NCBI RefSeq assembly: GCF_030503875.2
Contig: NZ_CP129968.2
Coordinates: 62,001 to 126,000 of the forward strand
Source: Marivirga arenosa
GTDB taxonomy: Bacteria > Bacteroidota > Bacteroidia > Cytophagales > Cyclobacteriaceae
Direction: 5' to 3'
Length of the DNA: 64,000 bases
In this document: positions 53,733 through 61,827 of the stretch, piece after piece
Numbering within the stretch: position 1 is the first letter of the stretch
How the letters are laid out: each line of letters starts with the position of its first letter
Translations under genes and position numbers: made by a program
The notes under the pieces: model-generated
The model's database searches: none
Told to the model about the DNA's origin: nothing
What the model saw: the letters and a program-made list of their open reading frames with translations, nothing else

Positions 53733-55043
53733 TTAGGTTTTTTTCTGCTTATTAATTTTAGGTATAAATGGCCTAATGATTAATCTAGTACCTCTATCGT
53801 AGGTGAAATAATTCCAAACCCAGTTACTAAGAATTACAATCTTATTTCTAAAACCAACAATGGAGATCAAGTGTACAAACATCCAAATGAACCAAGCCAT
53901 AAATCCGCCAAAATGTAGATTCTTCGGTAAATCAACTACTGCTTTATTTCGCCCCACTGTAGCCATACTGCCTTTATCTAAATACTTAAAAGCTTTTTGC
54001 TTTTTTCCTTTTAGAGAAGCTAAAATGTTTTTTGCCAATAAGTCTGCTTGCTGCATTGCTACTGGCGCTAACATTGGGTGGCCTTTAGGGAAATCTTCGG
54101 TTTCCATTAAAGCTATATCACCAACTGCATAAATATTTTCTGTACCTTCTATTAAATTATATTTATCGACTTTGTAGCGACTATTTTTTACACTCTCTTC
54201 TGCGAGACCTTCAATTATGTTCCCCATTACGCCAGCACCCCAAAGCAAAGTAGTGGTTGGGATTTTTTCACCATTATCAAATTCAACGTTTTCTCCATCA
54301 AAGCTTTTGACCATAGTCTTTAACTTCACATTCACATCAAACTTTTTTAGGTATTTTTGAGCTTTTACATCTGCGAATTCTGACATACCTCCTAATAACC
54401 TATCCATTCCTTCCACTAAGTAAATATTTAACTTCTGGAAATCTAAATCAGGATAATCATTAGGTAGAACATGCTTTTTGAGTTCCCCTAAAGCCCCTGC
54501 TAATTCCACGCCTGTTGGTCCACCACCTACGATCACAATATTCATTAAGCGCTCAATGTCATTTTCATCAGAGCTTAATACTGCTTCTTCAAAATTTTGT
54601 AAAATATGACTTCTGAAATCTAATGCTTGCGGAATCTGTTTTAATGGAAAAGCTTTCTCAAACTTTTCTTGCTGACCAAAGAAATTTGTTTTCGATCCTG
54701 CTGCTATAATTAAATAATCATACGAAAGCTCCCCAACATTACTTTTGATTTTATTATTACTGTTATTAATATTAGTAACAGTTGCCATTCGAAAGAATAT
54801 ATTTTTATGATTTTCTAGTAACTTACGCAACGGGCCAGCAATTGAATCTGGCTCAAGTCCCGCAGTTGCAACTTGATATAATAAAGGTTGAAAGGTGTGA
54901 TAATTATGCCTATCTAGTAATACAACCTGAACATCTTTACCCGCAAATTTTTTAGCCAATGTGATACCTGCAAATCCTCCACCTATTATAACTATTCTTT
55001 TTTGTTGAGTATCTGGAATTCTGAACGCATTAGATTGATTCAT
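53733..55043 (-). CDS. Type II NADH dehydrogenase-like flavoprotein
   Basis: The 436-residue protein has two dinucleotide folds. The FAD fold is IVIIGGGFAGITLAK (about 18-32), and the NADH fold is IVIVGGGPTGVELAG (about 170-184). The FAD-binding NIYAVGDIALM (about 305-315) and MLAPVAMQQADLLAKNI complete the core. The C-terminal amphipathic and hydrophobic helices (FMAWFIWMFVHLISIVGFRN) attach it to the inner membrane. It passes electrons from NADH to quinone without pumping protons. A 606-base non-coding region precedes it, where a TATTTTTG-like -7 box at 55171-55178 is possible but weak. Confidence 0.93.
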   Translation of the reverse strand: MNQSNAFRIPDTQQKRIVIIGGGFAGITLAKKFAGKDVQVVLLDRHNYHTFQPLLYQVATAGLEPDSIAGPLRKLLENHKNIFFRMATVTNINNSNNKIKSNVGELSYDYLIIAAGSKTNFFGQQEKFEKAFPLKQIPQALDFRSHILQNFEEAVLSSDENDIERLMNIVIVGGGPTGVELAGALGELKKHVLPNDYPDLDFQKLNIYLVEGMDRLLGGMSEFADVKAQKYLKKFDVNVKLKTMVKSFDGENVEFDNGEKIPTTTLLWGAGVMGNIIEGLAEESVKNSRYKVDKYNLIEGTENIYAVGDIALMETEDFPKGHPMLAPVAMQQADLLAKNILASLKGKKQKAFKYLDKGSMATVGRNKAVVDLPKNLHFGGFMAWFIWMFVHLISIVGFRNKIVILSNWVWNYFTYDRGTRLIIRPFIPKINKQKKT

Positions 55044-55649
55044 ATCATACTTATTTAAAAAATAAAGTCCTTATTAACTAATATAAATGTATTGCTTATT
55101 CTTATCCTTTCAACATTATTTCCATTCTATAAAGCAATTTTTCTTACACTTCAGGAAAATTTTAACCCCTCAAAAATACTCTCTAGTTACAGTAATTCTA
55201 TTTCTGAATAGAATACAAATTACAAAAAGGTAAAATGAATAAAATCTAGGCCTAAGGCAAAATTATAAACTATCCTAAATTGGATTATAAGCTAAGTACA
55301 ATTTAAGATTTTACAATAAGAATAAACCTTTAACATGGCTAACCCTATATTGCTGATTTTTAACACTTTAAGTAGTGAATGAATTATAGATATAAAAACA
55401 AATTCAAAATAATATTAAATATATTAATGAAATAATTATATGAGATAAACAGTAAGCCTAAGGTTGAATTATAATATTTTATACGGCAGACTCTCCATTT
55501 TACAATATTTTCTTTTTATATAAAAAATATATATTTTAATATAAATCTTACATGTTAATTACATCAGCCGAATATTTTTCTGTAAAGTGCATGCAACTTT
55601 CCGCTATTATTCTGCGTCAACCTACTAAAAGAACCTAAAACAAAATATT
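55044..55649. other. Long AT-rich non-coding region between divergent genes
   Basis: No coding frame of useful length is visible on either strand. It is AT-rich with scattered poly-A/T runs. On the minus strand TATTTTTG (55171-55178) resembles a -7 box for the NADH dehydrogenase gene about 130 bases away. Near the plus gene there is a GCATGC palindrome (55589-55594). I see no hairpin with a strong GC stem, no tRNA-like fold and no tandem repeat. It may hold regulatory sites or an unrecognised small RNA. Confidence 0.5.
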
Positions 55650-55955
55650 ATGAAATTTGCAGTTGTATTTTTCGCTTTCTTATTCTCAATTACTAGCGTT
55701 TACGGTGATGATGAGAATAAAAATATTGATCAAAAATTAATAGAAGAAGTAAAAGCTGAGCTTGCAGCTCCAGTTTTTAATCTGGAAGAAATAAATGAGC
55801 CAGCTATTTTAATATATAATACAGATGGTACTCTATTATATAGTTTTGAAAAGGATAACATTGATCCTGTAGCAATGAGAAATGTTGACTTACTTATGGA
55901 ATTAAAAAGCCAGAAAATATTTATTAAGTCGCAGGAACTAAAACCTAATATTTAG
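55650..55955 (+). CDS. Small secreted hypothetical protein, 101 residues
   Basis: The protein has a signal peptide (MKFAVVFFAFLFSITSVYG) and an acidic mature part of about 82 residues starting DDENKNIDQ. The sequence VFNLEEINEPAILIYNTDGT followed by LLYSFEKDN is the only patterned part. It recalls short beta hairpin-like periplasmic proteins common in Cytophagales, but I recognise no family. No cysteine is present, so it is not a lipoprotein. It is monocistronic, between the 606-base region and a strong terminator. Confidence 0.6.
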   Translation: MKFAVVFFAFLFSITSVYGDDENKNIDQKLIEEVKAELAAPVFNLEEINEPAILIYNTDGTLLYSFEKDNIDPVAMRNVDLLMELKSQKIFIKSQELKPNI

Positions 55956-56007
55956 AATTAATAAGTTATAGTTTAATTCATAGTGAATGGTTGATGTTTT
56001 GGTAAGT

Positions 56008-56044
56008 AAGAGCCTCTTTACGAAAAGTAAGAGGCTCTTTTTAT
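56008..56044 (+). terminator. Intrinsic terminator of the 101-residue gene
   Basis: AAGAGCCTCTT (56008-56018) and AAGAGGCTCTT (56029-56039) form a perfect 11-bp stem with a 10-base loop, followed by a T-rich run. On the opposite strand the tract is weak, so it mainly serves the plus-strand gene. Confidence 0.85.
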
Positions 56045-56045
56045 T

Positions 56046-56912
56046 TTAATTCCCTCCTGCAACGGCATCGAGTAATTGTAATGCATTAGGGCCTAAATGT
56101 TTTGCTATAATCTTTCTGTAACTAGGGCTTGTTCTATATTCCTCTGTTAAAAATTCAGCAAATGGCTTAGCCCAATCGCTATTTTTTGGCATTACAATAC
56201 CAAATTCTTCTGCAGCCTGATCACCAGCGGGGTGTCTCTTTACTGGTTTATTTGATTTCGTTGCATCCAAATAATAGGTAAAGTCAACATTTCCAAAATA
56301 GTCTGGACTGCTAATCACTTTATCCATCACTTCTTCGAATGAATTTACATATTCAATTTCTAAGGAAGAAAAATATTTCTTTTTGATATTTAATATTTGA
56401 TCTTCATTTGTAGTTCCTTTAACTGAAACTGCTTTTTTACCAGCAAATACTTCCGAAATTTTTGATATATCTGATAAAGTAGGCACATCGCTATGTGTAA
56501 GCATCATTCCAATATTCGTGATATATGCAGGGCTAAACTTGTAAATAGATTTTCTTTTTTGAGTAATAGTGGTGTTACTTAAACCAAAAACACCATTTGA
56601 AGATTTCTTAACAGCATCTAAATAGGCTGTAAAATTATCAGCATGATCTTTTACCATTGTTGAATTAACGGTGATTCCGTAATTATCTAATAAATAGAAT
56701 TCAAAATCACTCATAACATCAACGCATACTCCTTCAACCTGTCCATTTACTTCTGCGGCAAAACCAGGTGCTTCAGAATAAACATAAGTTAAATTGGCTT
56801 TTTTAGATTGCTTCGCTTTGGCAAATGTATCTCCGGAATATTGAGCCACAGATATAAAAGCTTGGAATAGAAAAATTAATAAAAGCGAACTTTGGATTAA
56901 TAGTTTTTTCAT
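56046..56912 (-). CDS. Periplasmic solute-binding protein, family 3-like
   Basis: The 288-residue protein has a signal peptide ending FISVAQ near residue 23. The mature part follows the family 3 amino-acid-binding outline: LTYVYSEAPGFAAEVNGQVE near 41-60, GVCVDVMSDFEFYLLDNYG, and an AVSVKGTTNEDQI second-lobe motif. No ABC permease or ATPase gene is adjacent, so it may act as a stand-alone binding or signalling protein. The end of the gene lies directly beside a terminator of the opposite gene. The ligand cannot be read from the sequence. Confidence 0.8.
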   Translation of the reverse strand: MKKLLIQSSLLLIFLFQAFISVAQYSGDTFAKAKQSKKANLTYVYSEAPGFAAEVNGQVEGVCVDVMSDFEFYLLDNYGITVNSTMVKDHADNFTAYLDAVKKSSNGVFGLSNTTITQKRKSIYKFSPAYITNIGMMLTHSDVPTLSDISKISEVFAGKKAVSVKGTTNEDQILNIKKKYFSSLEIEYVNSFEEVMDKVISSPDYFGNVDFTYYLDATKSNKPVKRHPAGDQAAEEFGIVMPKNSDWAKPFAEFLTEEYRTSPSYRKIIAKHLGPNALQLLDAVAGGN

Positions 56913-57090
56913 AATATTTGATTAAAGTACGAATAGGAAACTTATGAAGGACTTACCATTATTTCAATAATATTCGTCAAATCAAATACATTTATCGATA
57001 AAATAAAATTATAATAAGAAAATAGTAGTCTAAATTATATTTATCAGCTTAAAAATATAATTAATCTAATGTATTGTTTTTTTAAGGCAT

Positions 57091-57122
57091 AAAAAAAGCA
57101 CAGCTTAAAGACTGTGCTTTTT
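57091..57122 (-). terminator. Intrinsic terminator of the thioredoxin operon
   Basis: AAAAAGCACAG (57093-57103) and CTGTGCTTTTT (57112-57122) form an 11-bp stem with an 8-base loop. On the minus strand it is followed by a run of seven T residues (57091-57097), just after the DUF6952-like gene. Confidence 0.85.
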
Positions 57123-57142
57123 GAAAAAATGAATTTATATAT

Positions 57143-57400
57143 TTAATTATCGATAGACCCCATCACTCTTTGCATGAATCCATTAAGTGCTTCTTTTTTA
57201 GGGGTACCACCTTTTATTTCTTTTCTAACCTCAAGGGCTCCAGAAAAATTAGAGAGTAATTCTCCAATAACTTCTAATTCCTCATCCTTAATGCCTTTCG
57301 CCTCAATAAGGTCTTCAAGAACCTCCATTGTTTCTATTACAAAATCATCATCATTCTTTTCGATGAACTCTACAACGTGCTTAATTATTGGTAACCTCAT
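57143..57400 (-). CDS. DUF6952-like small protein
   Basis: The 85-residue acidic helical protein starts LPIIKHVVEFIEKNDDD and contains KDEELEVIGELLSNFSGALE and GTPKKEALNGFMQRV. These segments match my recollection of DUF6952 proteins that follow thioredoxin genes in Bacteroidota; the family name is moderately certain. There is no signal peptide, so it is cytoplasmic. It begins 20 bases inside the thioredoxin gene's 3' end, so the two are certainly co-expressed. A partnership is possible but unproven. A strong terminator follows. Confidence 0.7.
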   Translation of the reverse strand: MRLPIIKHVVEFIEKNDDDFVIETMEVLEDLIEAKGIKDEELEVIGELLSNFSGALEVRKEIKGGTPKKEALNGFMQRVMGSIDN

Positions 57401-57692
57401 TTAATAAATCAGTTATAATGCTTGGTTTATTTCCAGAAATAGAATTTACTAATTTACCATTTTTGAATCCTGCAAAAGTGGGTAAGTTTTTAACTTCTGC
57501 TAAAGATCTTGAATTTGGTAATTTTTCCGCATCAACATAAACAAATTTTATGTTTTCGTTTTCACCTGCTAACCTTTTGAATTTTGGTTTTGTAATCCTA
57601 CAATTTCCGCACCATGTAGCTCCATATTGCACCATCACGGTTTCATTACCTTCAATTATTTCTTGTAAATTATCTTCTGCTAATTCTATCAT
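57381..57692 (-). CDS. Thioredoxin-family protein with a CGNC active site
   Basis: The 103-residue cytoplasmic protein has the thioredoxin fold, with active-site ATWCGNCRITKPKF (C28 and C31). The cis-proline segment VKNLPTFAGFKNGK is near 66-79. The pair Gly-Asn between the cysteines, in place of Gly-Pro, should shift the redox potential relative to classical thioredoxin; such versions occur across Bacteroidota. The gene overlaps the DUF6952-like gene by 20 bp. A -7 box lies 36 bases upstream of the ATG. Its substrates are unknown, but peroxiredoxin-like partners are plausible. Confidence 0.85.
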   Translation of the reverse strand: MIELAEDNLQEIIEGNETVMVQYGATWCGNCRITKPKFKRLAGENENIKFVYVDAEKLPNSRSLAEVKNLPTFAGFKNGKLVNSISGNKPSIITDLLNEVTNN

Positions 57693-57728
57693 GTCAATTT
57701 TTATTTAAACTCTTGCTTATTTAGAACG

Positions 57729-57736
57729 CAAAATTA
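57729..57736 (-). promoter_or_regulatory. -7 box of the thioredoxin operon
   Basis: TAATTTTG followed by CG on the minus strand matches TAnnTTTG, 36 bases upstream of the thioredoxin ATG. A CAAA (TTTG on the minus strand) occurs at 57751-57754, though the 14-base spacing is short. Confidence 0.5.
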
Positions 57737-57809
57737 ACAATAGGTTTCAACAAATTAAATTGATTGTTTTCATACTCTTATAGACAAAATCTATAAATAG
57801 CAGTATCCC

Positions 57810-59288
57810 CTACAATTTTTCATAGATTCTATTGAATGAAGTAGCTTTTGCAATAAAACTTTCTAATTCATCAACAGACATTCTTTCTTGCTCTGTACTA
57901 TCTCTATGGCGAATGGTTACCGTATTATCTTCCAATGTTTGATGATCAACTGCAATACAAAATGGCGTACCAATTAAATCTTGTCTTGTATAGCGTTTCC
58001 CAATGGAAGCAGCCTCTTCATAAACAACATTAAAGGCTCCTTTTAAAGAATTATAAATCTCCTTTCCTTTTTCTGGCAATCCATCCTTTTTGGTTAATGG
58101 TAAAATAGCAGCTTTCACAGGCGCTAATGCTGGGTGTAATTTTAAATAAATTCTGGTTTTAGCTTTGTCACCTTCTCCTACTTCTTCATTAGTATATGCA
58201 TTGCAGAAAAGCATTAAGAAAAGTCGATCACAACCAACAGAAGTTTCCACAACATAAGGAATATAATTTTTGTTAATTTCAGGATCAAAATATTGTATCT
58301 TCTTTTTTGACACTTCCTGATGACTTTTCAAATCGAAATCAGTTCTGCTGTGTATTCCTTCAACTTCTTTAAAACCAAACGGAAATTTATATTCAACATC
58401 AACTGCTGCATTAGCATAATGTGCTAACTTTTCATGCTCATGTAATCGTAAATCTTCCTCTGGGATTCCGATGGCTTTATGCCATTTTAAACGCATATCG
58501 CGCCATTTTTCATACCATGAAAGTTCTTCCCCTGGGCGAACAAAGAATTGCATTTCCATTTGCTCAAACTCACGCATTCTGAAAATAAACTGACGTGCAA
58601 CAATTTCATTTCTGAAAGCCTTTCCAATTTGGGCAATCCCAAATGGCACCTTCATTCTAGCAGTCTTTTGCACATTCAAGAAATTCACAAATATACCTTG
58701 AGCTGTTTCAGGTCTTAAGTAAATTTTACCTGAATCATCAGCCACACTACCGATTTGAGTAGAAAACATTAAATTAAACTGTCGCACTTCAGTCCAGTTA
58801 GCGGTTCCCGAAAGAGGACATTTAATATCTTCTTCAATAATTAATTCACGAACTGCTTCTAAATCTTCGGCTTCCAATAATTGGCCTGCCTTTTTTAGGA
58901 GAGCATCTGCTTTAGCTTTATCACCAGCATTTTCATATTCAGCAGCCTTTTCTTCTAATAAAACGTCAGCACGATAGCGTTTTTTTGAATCCTTATTATC
59001 AATCATCGGATCATTAAAGCTATCAATGTGACCAGAAGCTTTCCAAGTATCTGGATGCATGAAAATTGCTGAATCCAATCCAACAATATTATCATTAAAG
59101 CGAGTCATGGTATTCCACCATAATTCTTTAATGTTTTTCTTTAATTCTGCCCCGTAAGGACCATAATCATATACAGCCTGCAGGCCATCATATATCTCGC
59201 TAGACTGATATACAAAGCCATATTCTTTAGCGTGAGCTACAATATCTTTAAAAAGTGAATTCTCGGTTGCTTGTTCTTTCTTTGCCAT
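57810..59288 (-). CDS. glyS: Glycine-tRNA ligase (single-chain, eukaryotic/archaeal type)
   Basis: The 492-residue class II synthetase has the dimer form's order: YGFVYQSSEIYDGLQAVYDY at the start, LRPETAQGIFVNFLNVQ (motif 2 region), AFRNEIVARQFIFRMREFEQ, and a VVETSVGCDRLFLMLF motif 3 near 345-360. An anticodon-binding domain with KRYTRQDLIGTPFCIAVD ends the chain. This alpha2 type (not the alpha2beta2 GlyQ/GlyS type) is normal for Bacteroidota. It charges tRNA-Gly in the cytoplasm. The -7 box ends four bases before the ATG, which suggests a leaderless mRNA. Confidence 0.97.
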   Translation of the reverse strand: MAKKEQATENSLFKDIVAHAKEYGFVYQSSEIYDGLQAVYDYGPYGAELKKNIKELWWNTMTRFNDNIVGLDSAIFMHPDTWKASGHIDSFNDPMIDNKDSKKRYRADVLLEEKAAEYENAGDKAKADALLKKAGQLLEAEDLEAVRELIIEEDIKCPLSGTANWTEVRQFNLMFSTQIGSVADDSGKIYLRPETAQGIFVNFLNVQKTARMKVPFGIAQIGKAFRNEIVARQFIFRMREFEQMEMQFFVRPGEELSWYEKWRDMRLKWHKAIGIPEEDLRLHEHEKLAHYANAAVDVEYKFPFGFKEVEGIHSRTDFDLKSHQEVSKKKIQYFDPEINKNYIPYVVETSVGCDRLFLMLFCNAYTNEEVGEGDKAKTRIYLKLHPALAPVKAAILPLTKKDGLPEKGKEIYNSLKGAFNVVYEEAASIGKRYTRQDLIGTPFCIAVDHQTLEDNTVTIRHRDSTEQERMSVDELESFIAKATSFNRIYEKL

Positions 59289-59292
59289 GCCG

Positions 59293-59300
59293 CAAAGATA
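59293..59300 (-). promoter_or_regulatory. -7 box of glyS directly before its ATG
   Basis: TATCTTTG on the minus strand, a perfect TAnnTTTG match, ends four bases before the glyS ATG. Transcription would start at or within the start codon. No clear -33 element is visible. Confidence 0.6.
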
Positions 59301-59340
59301 AATTAATTCAATTATGGATTGGAAAGGATTGTTTGAAAAT

Positions 59341-61029
59341 TTAGGCTTTTGGTAATATTATCGTAAAAATGGTTCCTTCTCCTGATTCAGATTCAAGACT
59401 AATTGAACCACCCAATCTTTCTGTCATGTCTTTAACAATGTACAAGCCTAAACCAGAGCCTTTTGAATTTTCAGATGCTCGATAGAACATATCAAATATT
59501 TTGTCTTGAGCATTTGATGGAATTCCTTGACCATTATCAATAATTTTAATGGATAAATCACTTCCTAAATCTTCGGATTGAACTGCGATATATTTCCCAG
59601 GATAGCTGTGTCTATGATATTTAATTGCATTATCAATCAAATTATTTAATATAACACTTAGCCTTCCAATATCGGTTTCTAAGATGGTATCTTTTGGAAT
59701 TTTCATTCTGAAATCTATATCAGCTGATAATTCACGATATTGAGTATTTTCAAAGGTTTCTTTTACTAAATCATAAAGATTGACTTCTTTTTTGAGAATT
59801 TCTGTTCTTGTATTTCGAGCAAAATTGATAATCTCATCAATGAAAGAATAAAGCTTTTTAACTCTATTCTTCATCATTCCCAATAACTGTTTTAGTTCTT
59901 GCGTGTCATCGGTAGTATCACCAATATTTATTAAGCCTTGAATTGAATTTAGAGGAGCCCTTAAGTCGTGAGACACACTATAAACAAATCGATCTAACTC
60001 AGCATTGGTCTGCTCAAGCAAATCATTTTTTTCTTTTATCTCTTCTTCTTTAACCTTCTTTTCAGTAATGTCTATTAATGAACCTACCATACGAGTGGGT
60101 TTCTCATCACTAGTCCATTTTGCCTGACCCGATCCATGAAACCATCTGTAGGTGCCATCTTTATGTTTGAGCTTATATTCTACGGAAAAAGGCTCTTTAC
60201 TATTTAAGTGTTTTTTAAAGTCTTTTATGAGTTTCGGATAGTCTGATTTTTCAGCTAACAGGTTTTTGAAACTTGCTTTAGAAGGGGTGAATTCTTTCTG
60301 GCTATACCCCAATAATTCATATAATTTTGGCGACCACCACTGCTGATCTTTATTGATATTTTCCCAATCCCAAATTCCAGCATTGGTGCCTTCAACAGCT
60401 AACCTAAACCGTTCTTCACTTTCCTTCAATTTCCGATCTTGTTCTAAAATTTTTTGCTCCGATTTATGTTGTAGTTTAACTTGATAATAAATCACTACTA
60501 TCAAGGCCGAAAAGGTGAATAAATAATTTAAAAAGTAGGTCTTATTTATATTTTCCTCTGAAACCAAATCTATCTCAAATAATCGAAAATCAGTATATTC
60601 ACTAATTAAGAAGCAAGCGAAAGCTAAAAGGCCATATAAAAACCAATATTTAATTTTTTGATACCCAAATAAAGCAATTGAAGCAACTAATATGGGGAAT
60701 AAATACAATTGAGAGCCATAGTACTTTCCATGATTAGTCATAAAAACAAATACAAACAAAATAGTAATTAGAATTAAGCTGTGTTTTGCCAATTCGAATT
60801 TACCAACTCTATTTAGCAGGAATGAGATTATTGCACCAAGTATTCCAATTAAAAAAACTGGGCTTAGATCTAAACTCCAAACGAATACACTTATTACGGC
60901 ATGAACAGAACTAAAAAATAATAATAACAAACAGCACGCCCCTACAAGCAGAGCCTTTCTGTATTTTGACTCAGATTCTATATGAGTCGTATCGCCCAAA
61001 ATAATATTTCGAAAAGGGTATTTTTTCAT
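59341..61029 (-). CDS. PAS-domain sensor histidine kinase
   Basis: The 562-residue protein has about six membrane helices in residues 27-190. A PAS domain follows (about 205-325: RLAVEGTNAGIWDWENIN ... KHKDGTYRWFHGSGQA, with a PAC-type tail). A short coiled coil leads to the HisKA domain with H354 (VSHDLRAPLNS). The HATPase domain has NNLIDNAIKYH, DNGQGIP and SGLGLYIVKDM. There is no receiver domain and no response-regulator gene next to it. The PAS could bind a cofactor or small ligand. The gene is the last of a minus-strand run, 183 bases after the methyltransferase gene. Confidence 0.93.
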   Translation of the reverse strand: MKKYPFRNIILGDTTHIESESKYRKALLVGACCLLLLFFSSVHAVISVFVWSLDLSPVFLIGILGAIISFLLNRVGKFELAKHSLILITILFVFVFMTNHGKYYGSQLYLFPILVASIALFGYQKIKYWFLYGLLAFACFLISEYTDFRLFEIDLVSEENINKTYFLNYLFTFSALIVVIYYQVKLQHKSEQKILEQDRKLKESEERFRLAVEGTNAGIWDWENINKDQQWWSPKLYELLGYSQKEFTPSKASFKNLLAEKSDYPKLIKDFKKHLNSKEPFSVEYKLKHKDGTYRWFHGSGQAKWTSDEKPTRMVGSLIDITEKKVKEEEIKEKNDLLEQTNAELDRFVYSVSHDLRAPLNSIQGLINIGDTTDDTQELKQLLGMMKNRVKKLYSFIDEIINFARNTRTEILKKEVNLYDLVKETFENTQYRELSADIDFRMKIPKDTILETDIGRLSVILNNLIDNAIKYHRHSYPGKYIAVQSEDLGSDLSIKIIDNGQGIPSNAQDKIFDMFYRASENSKGSGLGLYIVKDMTERLGGSISLESESGEGTIFTIILPKA

Positions 61030-61212
61030 ACTAACTGTTAGTAAATATACTTATTTCTCGAAATTTATTTAATAATTAAAGACAAGTGTTTGTGCTTACA
61101 AATGTGGTATTATACTGAAAAAAAAAGAATTCCACCTGATAAAAAGGCTAAGGATGCCAATATGAATTCCTAAAGGAGGTTTTAAAGATGTAAGAAAGTG
61201 AAGAATATTGTA
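61030..61212. other. Gap with a perfect Shine-Dalgarno-like sequence before ATG-TAA
   Basis: On the plus strand AAAGGAGG (61172-61179) is followed after eight bases by ATG (61188-61190) and immediately by TAA (61191-61193), a start-stop pair. Two GAATTCC copies flank the middle. On the minus strand a short GGC/GCC hairpin with T runs could end the methyltransferase transcript. No longer coding frame is seen. Confidence 0.5.
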
Positions 61213-61827
61213 TTATTCCTTATATAGCATAAAGGTCCCCATAGAATGCTTACCCTGTACTAAAACTTCTTTATAAGGTTCTATTAAGCTAAAACCTATT
61301 CGGTTCATCTGATCTATAAATTGGTCTGAATTAATTACATATCTTAAGTTTTTCTGACCTAAATCCACTATATTTTCCTTCAACTTTAGAGTTGAATCAG
61401 AAAAATAAAGATCCGTCATAGTCCGTATAAATAGAGCGCCTTTGGATTTTAAAACTCTACTCATTTCTTCTATCATTTTAGTAAAATGATTCGTATCGGA
61501 TGCGAAATGCAATACCGCATTACAAATTATAGTATCAAAAGTTTGATCAGGGAATAATAGTTTATCAAGTCTCATTTGCTGAAACCTTGCCTCAACATTA
61601 TCTAATTTATGTATATTAGCTATAAGTCTCAAGAAATGTAATGCTTCAGGATTTTGATCAATACCAAAAACATCCATCTGGTTTTTCAGACAATAATGAA
61701 TGTTTCTTCCTTCACCACAACCAGCATCTAAGATTTTTGTCCCCTCTTTTAAGTATCCTTTAAGAATAAAATCCAGCCAATAAAGGTCAATATTTCCTAA
61801 TTCATGATTTACTTCTTTCCAGTTCAT
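61213..61827 (-). CDS. Class I SAM-dependent methyltransferase
   Basis: The 204-residue protein has the class I Rossmann motif I ILDAGCGEGRNIHY (about 34-47) and an acidic end of strand 2 (VFGIDQNPEAL). Motif IV-like FDTIICNAVLHFAS with an MSRVLKSKGALFIRT post-motif follows. These fit the Methyltransf_11/25 group; the substrate cannot be told. The gene starts 26 bases inside the 3' end of the patatin gene, so the two form an operon. A lipid substrate for the methyltransferase is a speculation from that pairing only. Confidence 0.85.
   Translation of the reverse strand: MNWKEVNHELGNIDLYWLDFILKGYLKEGTKILDAGCGEGRNIHYCLKNQMDVFGIDQNPEALHFLRLIANIHKLDNVEARFQQMRLDKLLFPDQTFDTIICNAVLHFASDTNHFTKMIEEMSRVLKSKGALFIRTMTDLYFSDSTLKLKENIVDLGQKNLRYVINSDQFIDQMNRIGFSLIEPYKEVLVQGKHSMGTFMLYKE

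Noticed and set aside
55337..55382. A 15-codon frame starting ATGGCTAACCC in the 606-base gap
   Set aside because: Too short, no context or conservation evidence, easily expected by chance.
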